Positions 55,815 to 64,000 of a DNA stretch of 64,000 nt are shown here, piece after piece. The position numbers and the translations under genes are program-made. Origin of the DNA: Ceratotherium simum simum (Eukaryota > Chordata > Mammalia > Perissodactyla > Rhinocerotidae); assembly GCF_000283155.1 (NCBI RefSeq), contig NW_004454166.1, positions 10,219,170-10,283,169 on the forward strand, written 5' to 3'. The notes under the pieces are model-generated. The model did no database searches and was not told the origin of the DNA. It saw nothing but the letters and a program-made list of their open reading frames with translations. How positions within the stretch are numbered: position 1 is the first letter of the stretch; the number at the start of each line of letters is the position of its first letter.

Positions 55815-55880
55815 GTTATCTGTCTCAAGCACAAAGCTTGGAATATGCAAGTTTTCAGTAAATGTGTGTGTTGCTAAGAA
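55815..55880 (+). repeat. L2/MIR tail fragment
   Basis: CTCAAGCACAAAGCTTGGAA followed by TATGCAAGTTTTCAGTAAAT is a degenerate L2 or MIR 3' tail. Confidence 0.4.
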
Positions 55881-56340
55881 TGATGAAAACCTGGAGCTCT
55901 AGTTCAGGGGCCCTATATTGGCCCTGGGAGTATAGAACAAAATGCTGGATACTGAAGGATGTTTTGGTAGGCAAGGAACTCTCTGGATGAAATGAGGCAG
56001 GTAGGGGTAAGGGCTAAGAACCAAATCTACTCAAACATAAGAAAAGCCTTGGTGTGAAAGTTCACCTGTAAAAGGATGTTCAGCTAAGCTGTCACAGTAT
56101 GGAAGCAAGTTTGTAAAATGACTAAAAATATGCAAATTTCCTTGGAACTTTGCAGCCAGCTGTTACCCCTTTTAGTCTTCTCAATCTGAGGCACAAAGTC
56201 AAACCCCTTTATCCTTCCAGGATACCGAATATTGTCCCCAGAGGAGTGAAACTTGACTGCTTACTCTACTGAAGCTGTGCCCCAGCCCTTCTCAAGGCCC
56301 ACTTGGCATCATTGTGATTATAGTTTGTTCTGTTACAGAA
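55881..56340. other. Sequence without gene or named repeat
   Basis: No gene seen; no recognisable repeat. Confidence 0.4.
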
Positions 56341-56344
56341 AATA

Positions 56345-56450
56345 TCTCAAATGACTGGAACCACATTTGTCTTATTTACACGGTATCTCCAGTGCCTGGC
56401 ACGGTATCTGCCTACAGTAGGAACTCCATGAATATTTGTTGCATTTATGA
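56345..56450 (+). repeat. L2 LINE 3' end
   Basis: ATCTCCAGTGCCTGGCACGG, TATCTGCCTACAGTAGGAAC and TCCATGAATATTTGTTGCAT match the L2 3' terminus. Confidence 0.7.
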
Positions 56451-56539
56451 TATAATAAAAATTTCTTCACCTTACCTGAAAACTGGATGTCCTCCGACAA
56501 TAAGTCTTTGCAATTCTCTGCCGTGAAGATTACTCTGCC

Positions 56540-56885
56540 TGTTGCCTGGTGGTTTCATGCGATGGAAAGGGTTCCATACAGTCCCTCGCCTCCTCTCTTG
56601 CTCTGTTGTCACCTTTCACAGTTTCTTGCCAGGCTCTTGGCCCTTGCAATCTGCGGCTACATTTACACTACACCCCACCAGATTCAGCGTGGAAGTCTGC
56701 TGACCTCCACGTTGCTCTCCTATCTTCACTAACCCTTTTAACCTGAATCACAGGCTTTCCTTGAATCCTATTCCTGGTCGACTTTCTTAGAGACTTCAAC
56801 ATCCTTGCTGATACCCACTCCTACAGGTTAGTTTCACAGTTCCTAAGCCTCTTGAAATCTGTGACCTTCATTTTTACTCCATATG
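56540..56885 (+). repeat. Probable L2 LINE internal relic
   Basis: TTAGAGACTTCAACATCCTT with GCTGATACCCACTCC recalls the endonuclease-region wording of L2 elements (the GDFN-type segment), and ATCTGTGACCTTCATTTTTA follows in the right order. Broken frames, so a relic. The 81- and 65-codon frames here lie within it. Confidence 0.45.
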
Positions 56886-56904
56886 TTAAATCTTTTAAGC
56901 CTCA

Positions 56905-57090
56905 GAAAAAATAGAATTTTAACCTTTCAGTGCAAGAAGTGCCATTAAGGATCATCTAATTCAACCCCATCATTGTTCACATAAGGTGACTTGAGGAAGG
57001 CACTTGGTCAAGTGAGTTAATAGCAGAGCAGAGAATAGAACTCACTGTCTTTCTTCCTGGCTTAGAATTCTTTCAGCTGGACCATCTTAC
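56905..57090 (-). repeat. Old SINE-like or LINE-like relic, unassigned
   Basis: AGGATCATCTAATTCAACCC, CAAGTGAGTTAATAGCAGAG and GAATAGAACTCACTGTCTTT have the wording of a common ancient mammalian repeat; the family is not certain. Confidence 0.4.
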
Positions 57091-57389
57091 CTTCCCAGGC
57101 AGACTTCTCTTGTCTTACCATCAACACTGGTGAGTAACCACAGTGCACATGACATACTCGAAAGTGTTACTACTACGAACTTGAATCAAAGCATGTGAGG
57201 TTCACTTTCAATTTAGGGAATATTTTCATGCTCGAATTTTTAAATTTTTTTAAATATCTATGGAAAAAACAGAGACCTAGTTCTAGTTTAAATTAGTCCA
57301 CAGCATTTTCTTAAGCAAGCAAATAACCTTTGCTTCAACTTGCTCCTTAGTCACAGATTAGAATGAATTCAGTTAAATTCAAATAACAT
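57091..57389. other. Sequence without gene or named repeat
   Basis: Nothing recognisable. Confidence 0.35.
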
Positions 57390-58500
57390 GCCTACATGCC
57401 AGGTATGGAAAACTAAGTGCCTATATTTTCAAGGAACTTACAGATCAGGAGAGGAGAGAGAGATGTAAAGAGTTAAATGCGATGCAATGTAAGAAGAGGT
57501 GTAATAGAAGAATGCATAAGGTTTTGCATGCATGCCAAGAGGGAGGAGTCACCCCCTTGGCTAGAGAGGCCCGAAAAGAGTACAGAGGATGTGACTCTTA
57601 AACCATATCTTAAGGATGAATAGGCATTTTCTAGATAATTGAGCTGATGGTGGTGTTGGGGACAAGAGGTGAGGGGTCACAGGGGTGAAGATTAAAAGGT
57701 GTTCATTGAGCCAGCCCTGATGGCCTAGTGGTTAAAGTTTGGCACTCTCACGGCTTGGGCTGCCCGGGTTCGTTTCCCGGTTGCAGAACCATACCACCCA
57801 CCTATCAGTAGCCATGCTGTGGCAGTGGCTCACATAGAAAAATTAGAAGAACTTACAACTAGGATATACAACTATGTACTGTGGCTTTGGGAGGAAAAAA
57901 AAAGTGTTCATTGGGTTGTACAATGTAGAGCTCGCAGGTATTCTTGGTGAGAGCATTTAAGGGGTTGAGCTGAGAAGTGCATGATAGAGTCTAAGTCCAT
58001 TAAAAGTGGACAACTCTTGGCTTTGAAAACGAGGGAAGAAGAGGGCAGTAGCTACTACACAGTGATATAGGGACGTAGGAATGGAAGAAGGCATTAAAGT
58101 TAGGAGACACTTGCTCACATTTCTCAGTAGTGGGGGAAGGATCCAGTGGAGAGGGAGGATTTGAACAATCAAAAGTTGAGGGACCATTGATGGGAAAGGA
58201 TAAGACAAAGAATGATAAGGAAGAATGTATCTGGAGCAGAAGGAGGAATATCTCTTCTTTGGACATTGGAGGAAGAAGGTCAGGGTAATGTGGGTGTAGC
58301 ATGGTTGTTGGTGTGGAGGACAGAGGATAAGGGAATCCTGGCTTGGTTACCTGTTTTGTCTGTGAAATAATTTTCTGTAAGATCGTCTGAGACAGAGGGA
58401 TGCAGGGAGGACAGGGCTTGAGGTGAGTGGTGAGGTTTGGGGCAGTCACTGAGGGGGATAGAGAGGGAACTGGCCCCACAGACGAGTAAGAGCAATACTA
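57390..58500 (+). repeat. Old dispersed repeat, copy interrupted by an ERE
   Basis: GGAACTTACAGATCAGGAGA, GAGGATGTGACTCTTAAACC and TATCTTAAGGATGAATAGGC match the same unnamed family seen at 51 and 61 kb. After the ERE (57709-57903) the sequence resumes with GGTTGTACAATGTAGAGCTC. The later part (58,000-58,500) is less certain. The 159-codon minus-strand frame at 58000-58479 is Pro/Ser-rich, arises from G/A-rich DNA, and has no recognisable domain. Confidence 0.5.
57699..57913 (+). mobile_element. ERE SINE, second subfamily, with 10-bp target-site duplication
   Basis: Sense ERE, body 57709-57903. The A-box TGGCCTAGTGG is at 57721-57731 and the B-box GGTTCGTTTCC at 57767-57777. The tail differs from the other five copies: AACTAGGATATACAACTATG, TACTGTGGCTTTGGGAGG and an A9 run, so it belongs to a separate ERE subfamily. 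The direct repeats GTGTTCATTG are at 57699-57708 and 57904-57913. Confidence 0.92.
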
Positions 58501-59449
58501 GGTGAAGCACATCGAGGGTTCAGCTGACATTAAAGAGCTTGAACCTGTGCTGACACTAATCTGAAGAGTGGTGTCATCTTCTTGGACTCCATCTTGGATG
58601 ACATCTGGTGATAACTAGGATGAAACAGTATTTTGTTCTGTTGGGGTCTCTATAAATTCGTGTGTTGGTTTAAGGTTTTGTCAATGCTATGTTCTAAGCA
58701 CTTGATTCTTACTTCGTCTCTGGATTCAGCTATTCCAGATGACTTTATGGTTCTGTAAATCAGGGTTGCACAGGACGACGATAATAGCAAGAAATTCCCT
58801 GAGAAGGCACAGGACCTGATTAGCACTTATATATGGAAATGTCACATTTCTAATAAAAATAAAACCGAGAAACCTCCAAGTTGGCACTATATGTAGAATT
58901 CCTTGAGAGGGCAGGGCAAATGAGTCAAGAAATCTCAGCCTTTTCTCCCAAGATTCACTTTCCTGCTGGAGCTTCTCAAGTATTACTGCTGCCACCATGA
59001 TGCTGTCCTCCAAAGAACACCTTCTGCCTTTCACATTCAGAGCAACTCTATAGGTAAAAGACTCACCCACTTGTCCAGCTGAGTTGTTCAATGAGACTTG
59101 CTTAGAGATGGTGATGGGAAAATAAAACTAGAGTGTTGTGAATCTAGATCTTTATTTAAGTTACATAGGGCTTCCTGCCTTCCTAGTTGTCTCTCCCCCT
59201 TCACAGAGGGGACGCCCTTCTATCACACACTTCTCAGGAGAGTAGCTATGGACATTTCTACTTCTTGATGTTAGATCCAGAGAGAGAAGACCTTCTTTGT
59301 AGGCCTCAATCAGATCACAGTAACAACTTACAGCACAGTGACCTCAATGGTCATAGAACAAGATTCGCATATAAGGAACCTGTTTCCTTGTAGCAAATGT
59401 GGTAGAGATGTGGTAGCAGGACCAGCAAGAGCATCAAATTATTTTTAGT
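58501..59449. other. Single-copy sequence, one unexplained frame
   Basis: No repeat is recognised. A 121-codon minus-strand frame (58726-59091) is open, not in a repeat I can name, and includes a segment ILEKLQQESESWEKRLRF that could be helical. It has no known domain, and its length is within what chance gives over 64 kb. Confidence 0.4.
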
Positions 59450-59675
59450 TCTGTTTACCAGGTGCCTATTATATGTTTTATGATTTACATATATTATCCT
59501 TAACCCTTATATAAATGTTATTGAGAGGGATATTATCATCCCATTTCACAGATTTAAAAAAATGAGGCTCTGAGAGACAAAGTAACTTATCTAAGGTCAC
59601 AGAGCAAGTGGCAGAATTGGGAGTCTAAACAGATCTGCCTGATCCCAAACTAATGTTCTTTCCTGCTTCTTCTCA
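59450..59675 (-). repeat. MIR SINE, antisense
   Basis: Reverse MIR: CAGGTGCCTATTATATGTTT, ATTATCATCCCATTTCACAG, AAATGAGGCTCTGAGAGACA, AAGGTCACAGAGCAAGTGGC and CAGAATTGGGAGTCTAAACA. Confidence 0.82.
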
Positions 59676-61270
59676 CATTTGGTCCTCATGCTTAAGATCT
59701 ATGCCTGTAGGAGGAATGAGAAGTTTAGGGGTGCATCTGAGAGAAGAGGGAAGAGAGAAGCCAGAGACATTAGGCACTGCTCAGGGGAAAGATCAGGGAT
59801 AGAAAGCCCTAGGGGTGGCGTGGCCTGGAAGAGTCACTGGCGGACACAGGTGTCTAATCTGAATTCATAAGTGGTTTGCTGTGGGGAGGAAGTTGTCAGT
59901 CTTTTCCTCCATCTTCTCCACAGATCTTCAGTAAAGTTGACCTTACTCATGGTTGTCTTTGGAAAGACCCTGAAGAGGTCTCAGTCCTGCATTTGAGTTG
60001 ATGTGGGGTGAAAAGAGAGATAGCATGCATGGGACCGAGGAGCTGGAGGTGAAGGGGACAAAGGACTTCTGGGGTACTTATGTGTTGGTAAGATTATTCT
60101 CGCCACAGTATGAGAGCTGGATGTGAGGGAGAGAAAGAGAGGAGCAGTCGAGGAGTGTAGGGGGAAGAGCCTTCTCTGAAGAGATGATGAGCTTCAAACC
60201 AAAACAAGGCAGTGGGAATAGCAAAGAGGAGCCAGATTTGAGGAACTTTTCTGAGGTAGAACCAAGACTTCTTGGTGATTCAGGATGAGAAAGAGGGTAG
60301 AGTCAAGGCTAGCTCCAAAGTTTAGGCGCTGTGAGTATGTTGAGAATGTGGAGGAAAAGAAGATTGAGAGCCCAAAAAGAAAAGCAGACGAGGGTTGTAG
60401 CATCAAAAGAAATAGCCAGAGAAGTCTCCGTCACAATGTCCGGTGGGTGGAGCAGTGATGTTTATACTTATTGAAGCCTCAGACTCAAAATCCTTCCTTC
60501 ACCTGGTAGTTTAGCTGAAGCCCAAAAGGTGCCAGTGGCAGTTGTGTTGGTAGGAGGTTGGGGGAGGGGGACCCCCGCCTGCTCCCTGATCCATGGCGCC
60601 TGCTGGGTGCTCAGGAGTTCCCATCGATCCTCAGACAACAGTTTGAATAATTAAACAAATAGAAGCTAATGAGACTAAACCGTGAGAGGGTGCAGGAAAG
60701 AACAGAATAGGAACAAAAGAGAGAGTTACCGGAAGACCAGGGATAACAGACTGCTGGGGAAAGACAGAAAGTTCCTGGCTTCTTCATGCCCCATAGCAAA
60801 AGGCTTCAGAGCTGGAGGGCTAATTATGAGGCAAAAAAGAATTAAAAGAGTGGCTAGCTGTGGCTACAAGGAGAGAGTTTGTGGAATTTTGTTAGAAAGA
60901 AAGGGGAAGAAGAAGACCAAAGGCCCATAAGTGGAGGATATGAGCTCTCTAGGACACCAGAGAAACCCACAAATGTGTAAAAATGTGACCCAAATGAAGC
61001 TTATTGTGGATAAGAGGAAGAAAGAAGACATGGGGCAAACTCGGAGATTTTAAAGCAGGGAATTTGTACCAATTGATGCAGAAATTTTGTAGAAATTTTA
61101 TTGGTTTGGGGTGGGAAAATTATTTGCAAATATGCATTTTCGTGACAAGCATTTGATTTTTATAAAATCTTTTGAGGGTGAAATAAGAAAATCTATGAAA
61201 ATGTTTTTAAAATGCTAAAGATATACACTATTATGGGGTATTAGTATCATTACTACAATTATTTTTTTCT
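59676..61270. other. Purine-rich single-copy sequence, no gene seen
   Basis: G/A-rich over much of its length (GAGAAGAGGGAAGAGAGAAG near 59740, GGGAGAGAAAGAGAGGAGCA near 60128). No repeat family is certain; the wording suggests more of the unnamed dispersed family. Frames up to 82 codons are Lys/Arg/Glu-rich because of composition. Confidence 0.4.
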
Positions 61271-61281
61271 GCACTTTTCTG

Positions 61282-61810
61282 TTCCTGGTGGTTCATTCAG
61301 TCGACAACATTTGTTGGCAACTACTACCTTGTAGACATTCTGTTCTGTACCATACATGAAGAGGAGAAGACGCTGTCTCTCTTCCAGGAAGTCAGAGTCT
61401 AGTTGTGGAAACAGTCAAGGAACTCGGTCCTGTGTGTTATTTGTTACCAGTGGGTATGCATGAGGCATCCTGTGAGTGGCAGGAGGGTTAGAGAGGAGTA
61501 TGCGGATCTAACCGGGTTTATGGGTTGGAGGTGACACTTGAGTTGAGATTTTCCAGAAGAGTAAGATGTAGCCGGGTGGACAAAGGGAGTGGAGGTGGGA
61601 AGAATATACGTGGATTAAGAAAGAGTGAAGAGCAAGACACAACACCTAAAGGAGCTGCAGAAAGGTAGGTTTGAGGACGTGGCAGGATATAAAGCTGGAG
61701 GGGTCATCCCAGCCCAGGCCATGGAGGTGCCTTGCGGGTATTGCTAAAGGCCTTGAACATTATCTTAAAAACAAACTGGAACCACTGAAAGACGTGTCTG
61801 TCACCTATGT
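61282..61810 (+). repeat. Old dispersed repeat, copy
   Basis: TTCATTCAGTCGACAACATT, CAGGAAGTCAGAGTCTAGTT, GGAGGTGACACTTGAGTTGA (61528), AGCCGGGTGGACAAAGGGAG and GCCATGGAGGTGCCTTGCGG. It can be matched by eye to the copy at 51 kb. Confidence 0.6.
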
Positions 61811-61884
61811 TGCCAACCCTGTATCACCATTGATTCTAGGTTGCGTGCTCAAATTAATCAGAATCCAGCCATACTGTCATTTAC

Positions 61885-62015
61885 TAGCCTATGACTCACA
61901 TGCCTTCTGCCTCAGTTTCCTCATCTGTGCAATGGGATACTAACAGTATGTACTTCATCAGGCTTCTTCCTAACGTGGAGAAGGCTCTATATACATTTGC
62001 TATTATTATTATCAG
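61885..62015 (+). repeat. MIR SINE fragment
   Basis: GCCTCAGTTTCCTCATCTGT, GCAATGGGATACTAACAGTA and GAGAAGGCTCTATATACATT: the core and 3' half of a sense MIR ending in ATTATTATTAT. Confidence 0.8.
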
Positions 62016-62344
62016 AGCAAATTAATTTTGTTTCTGTCCTGCTTTTCTTTCTGCTTTTTAAACTACCATGTTCCCATTGTAAGAAACATGCAGAAAATAT
62101 TTCGAATTTTGTTTTAGATGCGAGCATTTTGGTCTAGAGACGTATTTTAATTGTGGAGGAAGGGTCATCTCTGTAACTTGCACTTTGCCCTGTTAAAGAG
62201 GCTGAATGCACTCAGAGGGTAAACAGAAATCTCTGAGGCTAGATTTTTGGAAGCAAGGCCACAGTTAGATGATGAGGAGGATGCGGCGGCTGTTCCTCAC
62301 CTTGAGCCAAGACAGTTAGTGGCAATAACCGGCACACTGAGAGC

Positions 62345-62518
62345 TGTTCAGTTTAGCTGGTGTTTTTTACTTCCATGCATCATTAAATGCTCATAGAGTC
62401 TTAGTTATTCTGATTTCAAGGGTGAGAAAGCTGAGGCTCAATCCATATCCACGAATAGGCAAGACTTGATCGAGGTCTCCTGATTCCGCATCCTGTTCTC
62501 TTTCTGCTCTCCCACATA
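62345..62518 (-). repeat. MIR SINE, antisense
   Basis: CATCATTAAATGCTCATAGA, TTCAAGGGTGAGAAAGCTGA, GGCTCAATCC and CTCCTGATTCCGCATCCTGT: an eroded reverse MIR. Confidence 0.62.
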
Positions 62519-63419
62519 GGGTAGGAATTAAGTGGGAAAGCTAATTTTTCCTTTGAGGGCATGGAGGTCCAAGCTGGCTACTCACTGCATTCCTTGTTTG
62601 AGAGTTAAGGGAAATGCTGGCCAGCGTGCAGCTCCTTCCTATACATTTTCCTAAACCCAAGTGGGAAGATGGGTGAAACAGAGCCTAATTTGTTGTCTAG
62701 AATCCAACAAGTTTCCAGTAAACACCGTAAATTCCCTTGAATTTTCCAAATACGTGGACTCCTAGTGGGTTGGAAAAAGTGGACTTAGAGTTCTTAAAAA
62801 AAATGTCCTCCTCTCCTTCTACCCCTCTTCCATACTCACTTTGTAAGTTTTACAAAAGTATCATTTTCATTTTTAAGCCTCTTGATTTTGTAGCATCAAT
62901 AATTTGTTTTGAATATAACCACATCTGGTAATTTTAAATACTTGAGATATAAACTCCTAGGATGCTGACCAAAGACACAGGGGGATCGCGGGAGGAGAAG
63001 TGATCCTTTTGGTAAGGGAAGCTTGGAAGCCGCCAAGGGGAAGATTAAAAATTCTGCAGTCACTGTAACTTACTTTTCATCCAGAAATACAGTTGGAAAG
63101 AAACAGCTGCAATGGTTTGCTAAGCTGATTGTTCCAAGATAAAACATCATCATCTCTTTAACTTCATACTTTCCATCCATCTCCTCTCTCTCTTGTTTGC
63201 TACACTCATCTCTTTCCTTCTCCTCCATTCTTTTACTCCTGCTCCTTAGTCTTCCACCACCTTCCATATTGTGTTTCTTTTCCACAAGTACCCACTCCGG
63301 TAAAAGAGACTGAGACCTCACACACAGCTCTGAAAGAAAGAACATCCCTTAAGAAGAAAAAGCACAGTCTTTTCTTAGGAGAAATAGTGATTAGTTTCGT
63401 GGGGGAATTAAAAAAAGAA
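62519..63419. other. Single-copy sequence; pyrimidine-rich tract at 63157-63260
   Basis: No gene seen. The pyrimidine-rich tract yields a Glu/Arg/Lys-rich minus-strand frame (63070-63345, 91 codons) by composition only. Confidence 0.45.
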
Positions 63420-64000
63420 GCTTATGTCCACTTCTTTGCAAAGTTGCAGATCAAGGTTGCGTTACTGTTTACAGATAATGTGGAAGCAACGTGTAGGTGT
63501 GAGAAATGAACCATTCCCTCCTGGGTGAAACTTAGCCTATCCCCCTCTATCATAATTATCGGCAGATTCAGATTGAAGTGACTGTGGAGCGCGTTGTCCT
63601 TAAAGATATTCAGGGACGTGACCACTAGTGACTCTGATGGAAAAGACTGAGAGCAGTGCAGTTCATCACCGCAGCCCTGAAATGGCTGAGATATGCAAAA
63701 GGGCTGGTTTGATCCAAAAGGTATAAATAGCACGCGAGGGGGGAGGGTGAGCAGGGCTTGCAGACTGCTGTGTTTGAGGAACAATTTGACAGAGACAGAG
63801 CAAGATGATGATAACTTGGAAAAAGGATAATTTGTCATGATTACCTCGCTCCCCCTCCTCCCTAGAGAGGAATAGTTTTTACCCATTGGAATTCATGTGT
63901 GGGTTAAAAAAAAAAAAGATGCAAAATGGCATTGTAACGAAGAAAATATATCGTTTTATCTTTTCCTTTTCTGGGTCGACACTTTAGGTGCACAGTGGCA
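63420..64000. other. Single-copy sequence with promoter-like composition
   Basis: No repeat is recognised. The 154-codon minus-strand frame (63422-63886) is the longest outside the young L1 and the dispersed repeats, but shows no known domain. The plus strand carries a TATA-like element at 63722-63729 (next entry). An A12 run lies at 63906-63917. Confidence 0.4.
63722..63729 (+). promoter_or_regulatory. TATA-like element TATAAATA
   Basis: TATAAATA followed by CpG-containing GCACGCGAGGGGGGAGGGTG, in single-copy DNA. If it worked as a TATA box, transcription would start near 63750-63756. No downstream open frame or splice donor makes this compelling, and such octamers occur by chance in A/T-rich DNA. 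Confidence 0.25.

Noticed and set aside
58000..58479. A 159-codon Pro/Ser-rich minus-strand frame
   Set aside because: It derives from G/A-rich, probably repeat-derived sequence; composition alone explains the open frame.
58726..59091. A 121-codon minus-strand frame with a helical-looking segment
   Set aside because: No known family; the length is within chance for 64 kb read in six frames.
63422..63886. A 154-codon minus-strand frame near the right edge
   Set aside because: No recognisable domain; Ser/Leu/Phe-rich; no repeat, but also no exon borders or coding bias visible by eye.

Overview
The window is mammalian nuclear DNA, AT-rich with mixed GC, and contains no protein-coding gene that I can support. 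Six tRNA-derived SINEs match the equine repetitive element (ERE) type, with Pol III A and B boxes, the characteristic tail ending in CTAATCTTCCTCA or CTTTGGGAGG, and target-site duplications. EREs are specific to Perissodactyla, so the source is a horse, rhinoceros or tapir, with horse the most familiar carrier. Older families shared by all eutherians fill the rest: MIR, L2, L1M, hAT-Charlie DNA transposons and one MaLR LTR. All family names come from my memory of consensus sequences, not from a RepeatMasker run.

Layout. 1-9,650 is a LINE-rich block: a short L1M 3' end, then two long antisense L1 relics, the second about 5.4 kb, both interrupted by EREs. 9,650-21,860 mixes single-copy DNA with MIRs and an unusual pair of abutting hAT elements at 17.5-18.2 kb. 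21,860-34,230 is largely single-copy, holds only ancient repeats and has no ERE or young L1; it is the best place to look for conserved regulatory DNA. 34,230-36,930 is another antisense old LINE with an ERE inside. A 100-base assembly gap lies in G-rich DNA at 37.4 kb. 38.5-41.2 kb is a run of nested and adjacent old repeats. 41.2-48.7 kb is single-copy, locally GC-rich DNA with MIRs, an L2 and an LTR. 49.2-55.7 kb holds an old L1 3' end and a young, 5'-inverted L1 with an intact 13-bp target duplication. 55.7-64 kb is old repeats and single-copy sequence that ends in a promoter-like stretch.

All open frames of 60-145 codons outside the young L1 look like chance frames or repeat-derived reading frames. 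The longest frame (392 codons) is an artefact of the inverted L1. The window is best described as intergenic or deep intronic. I found no candidate for a new multi-gene system. The most informative features are the twin-primed L1, the two hAT elements sharing one target site, a 53-bp Z-DNA-prone repeat and several unverified candidate regulatory segments.
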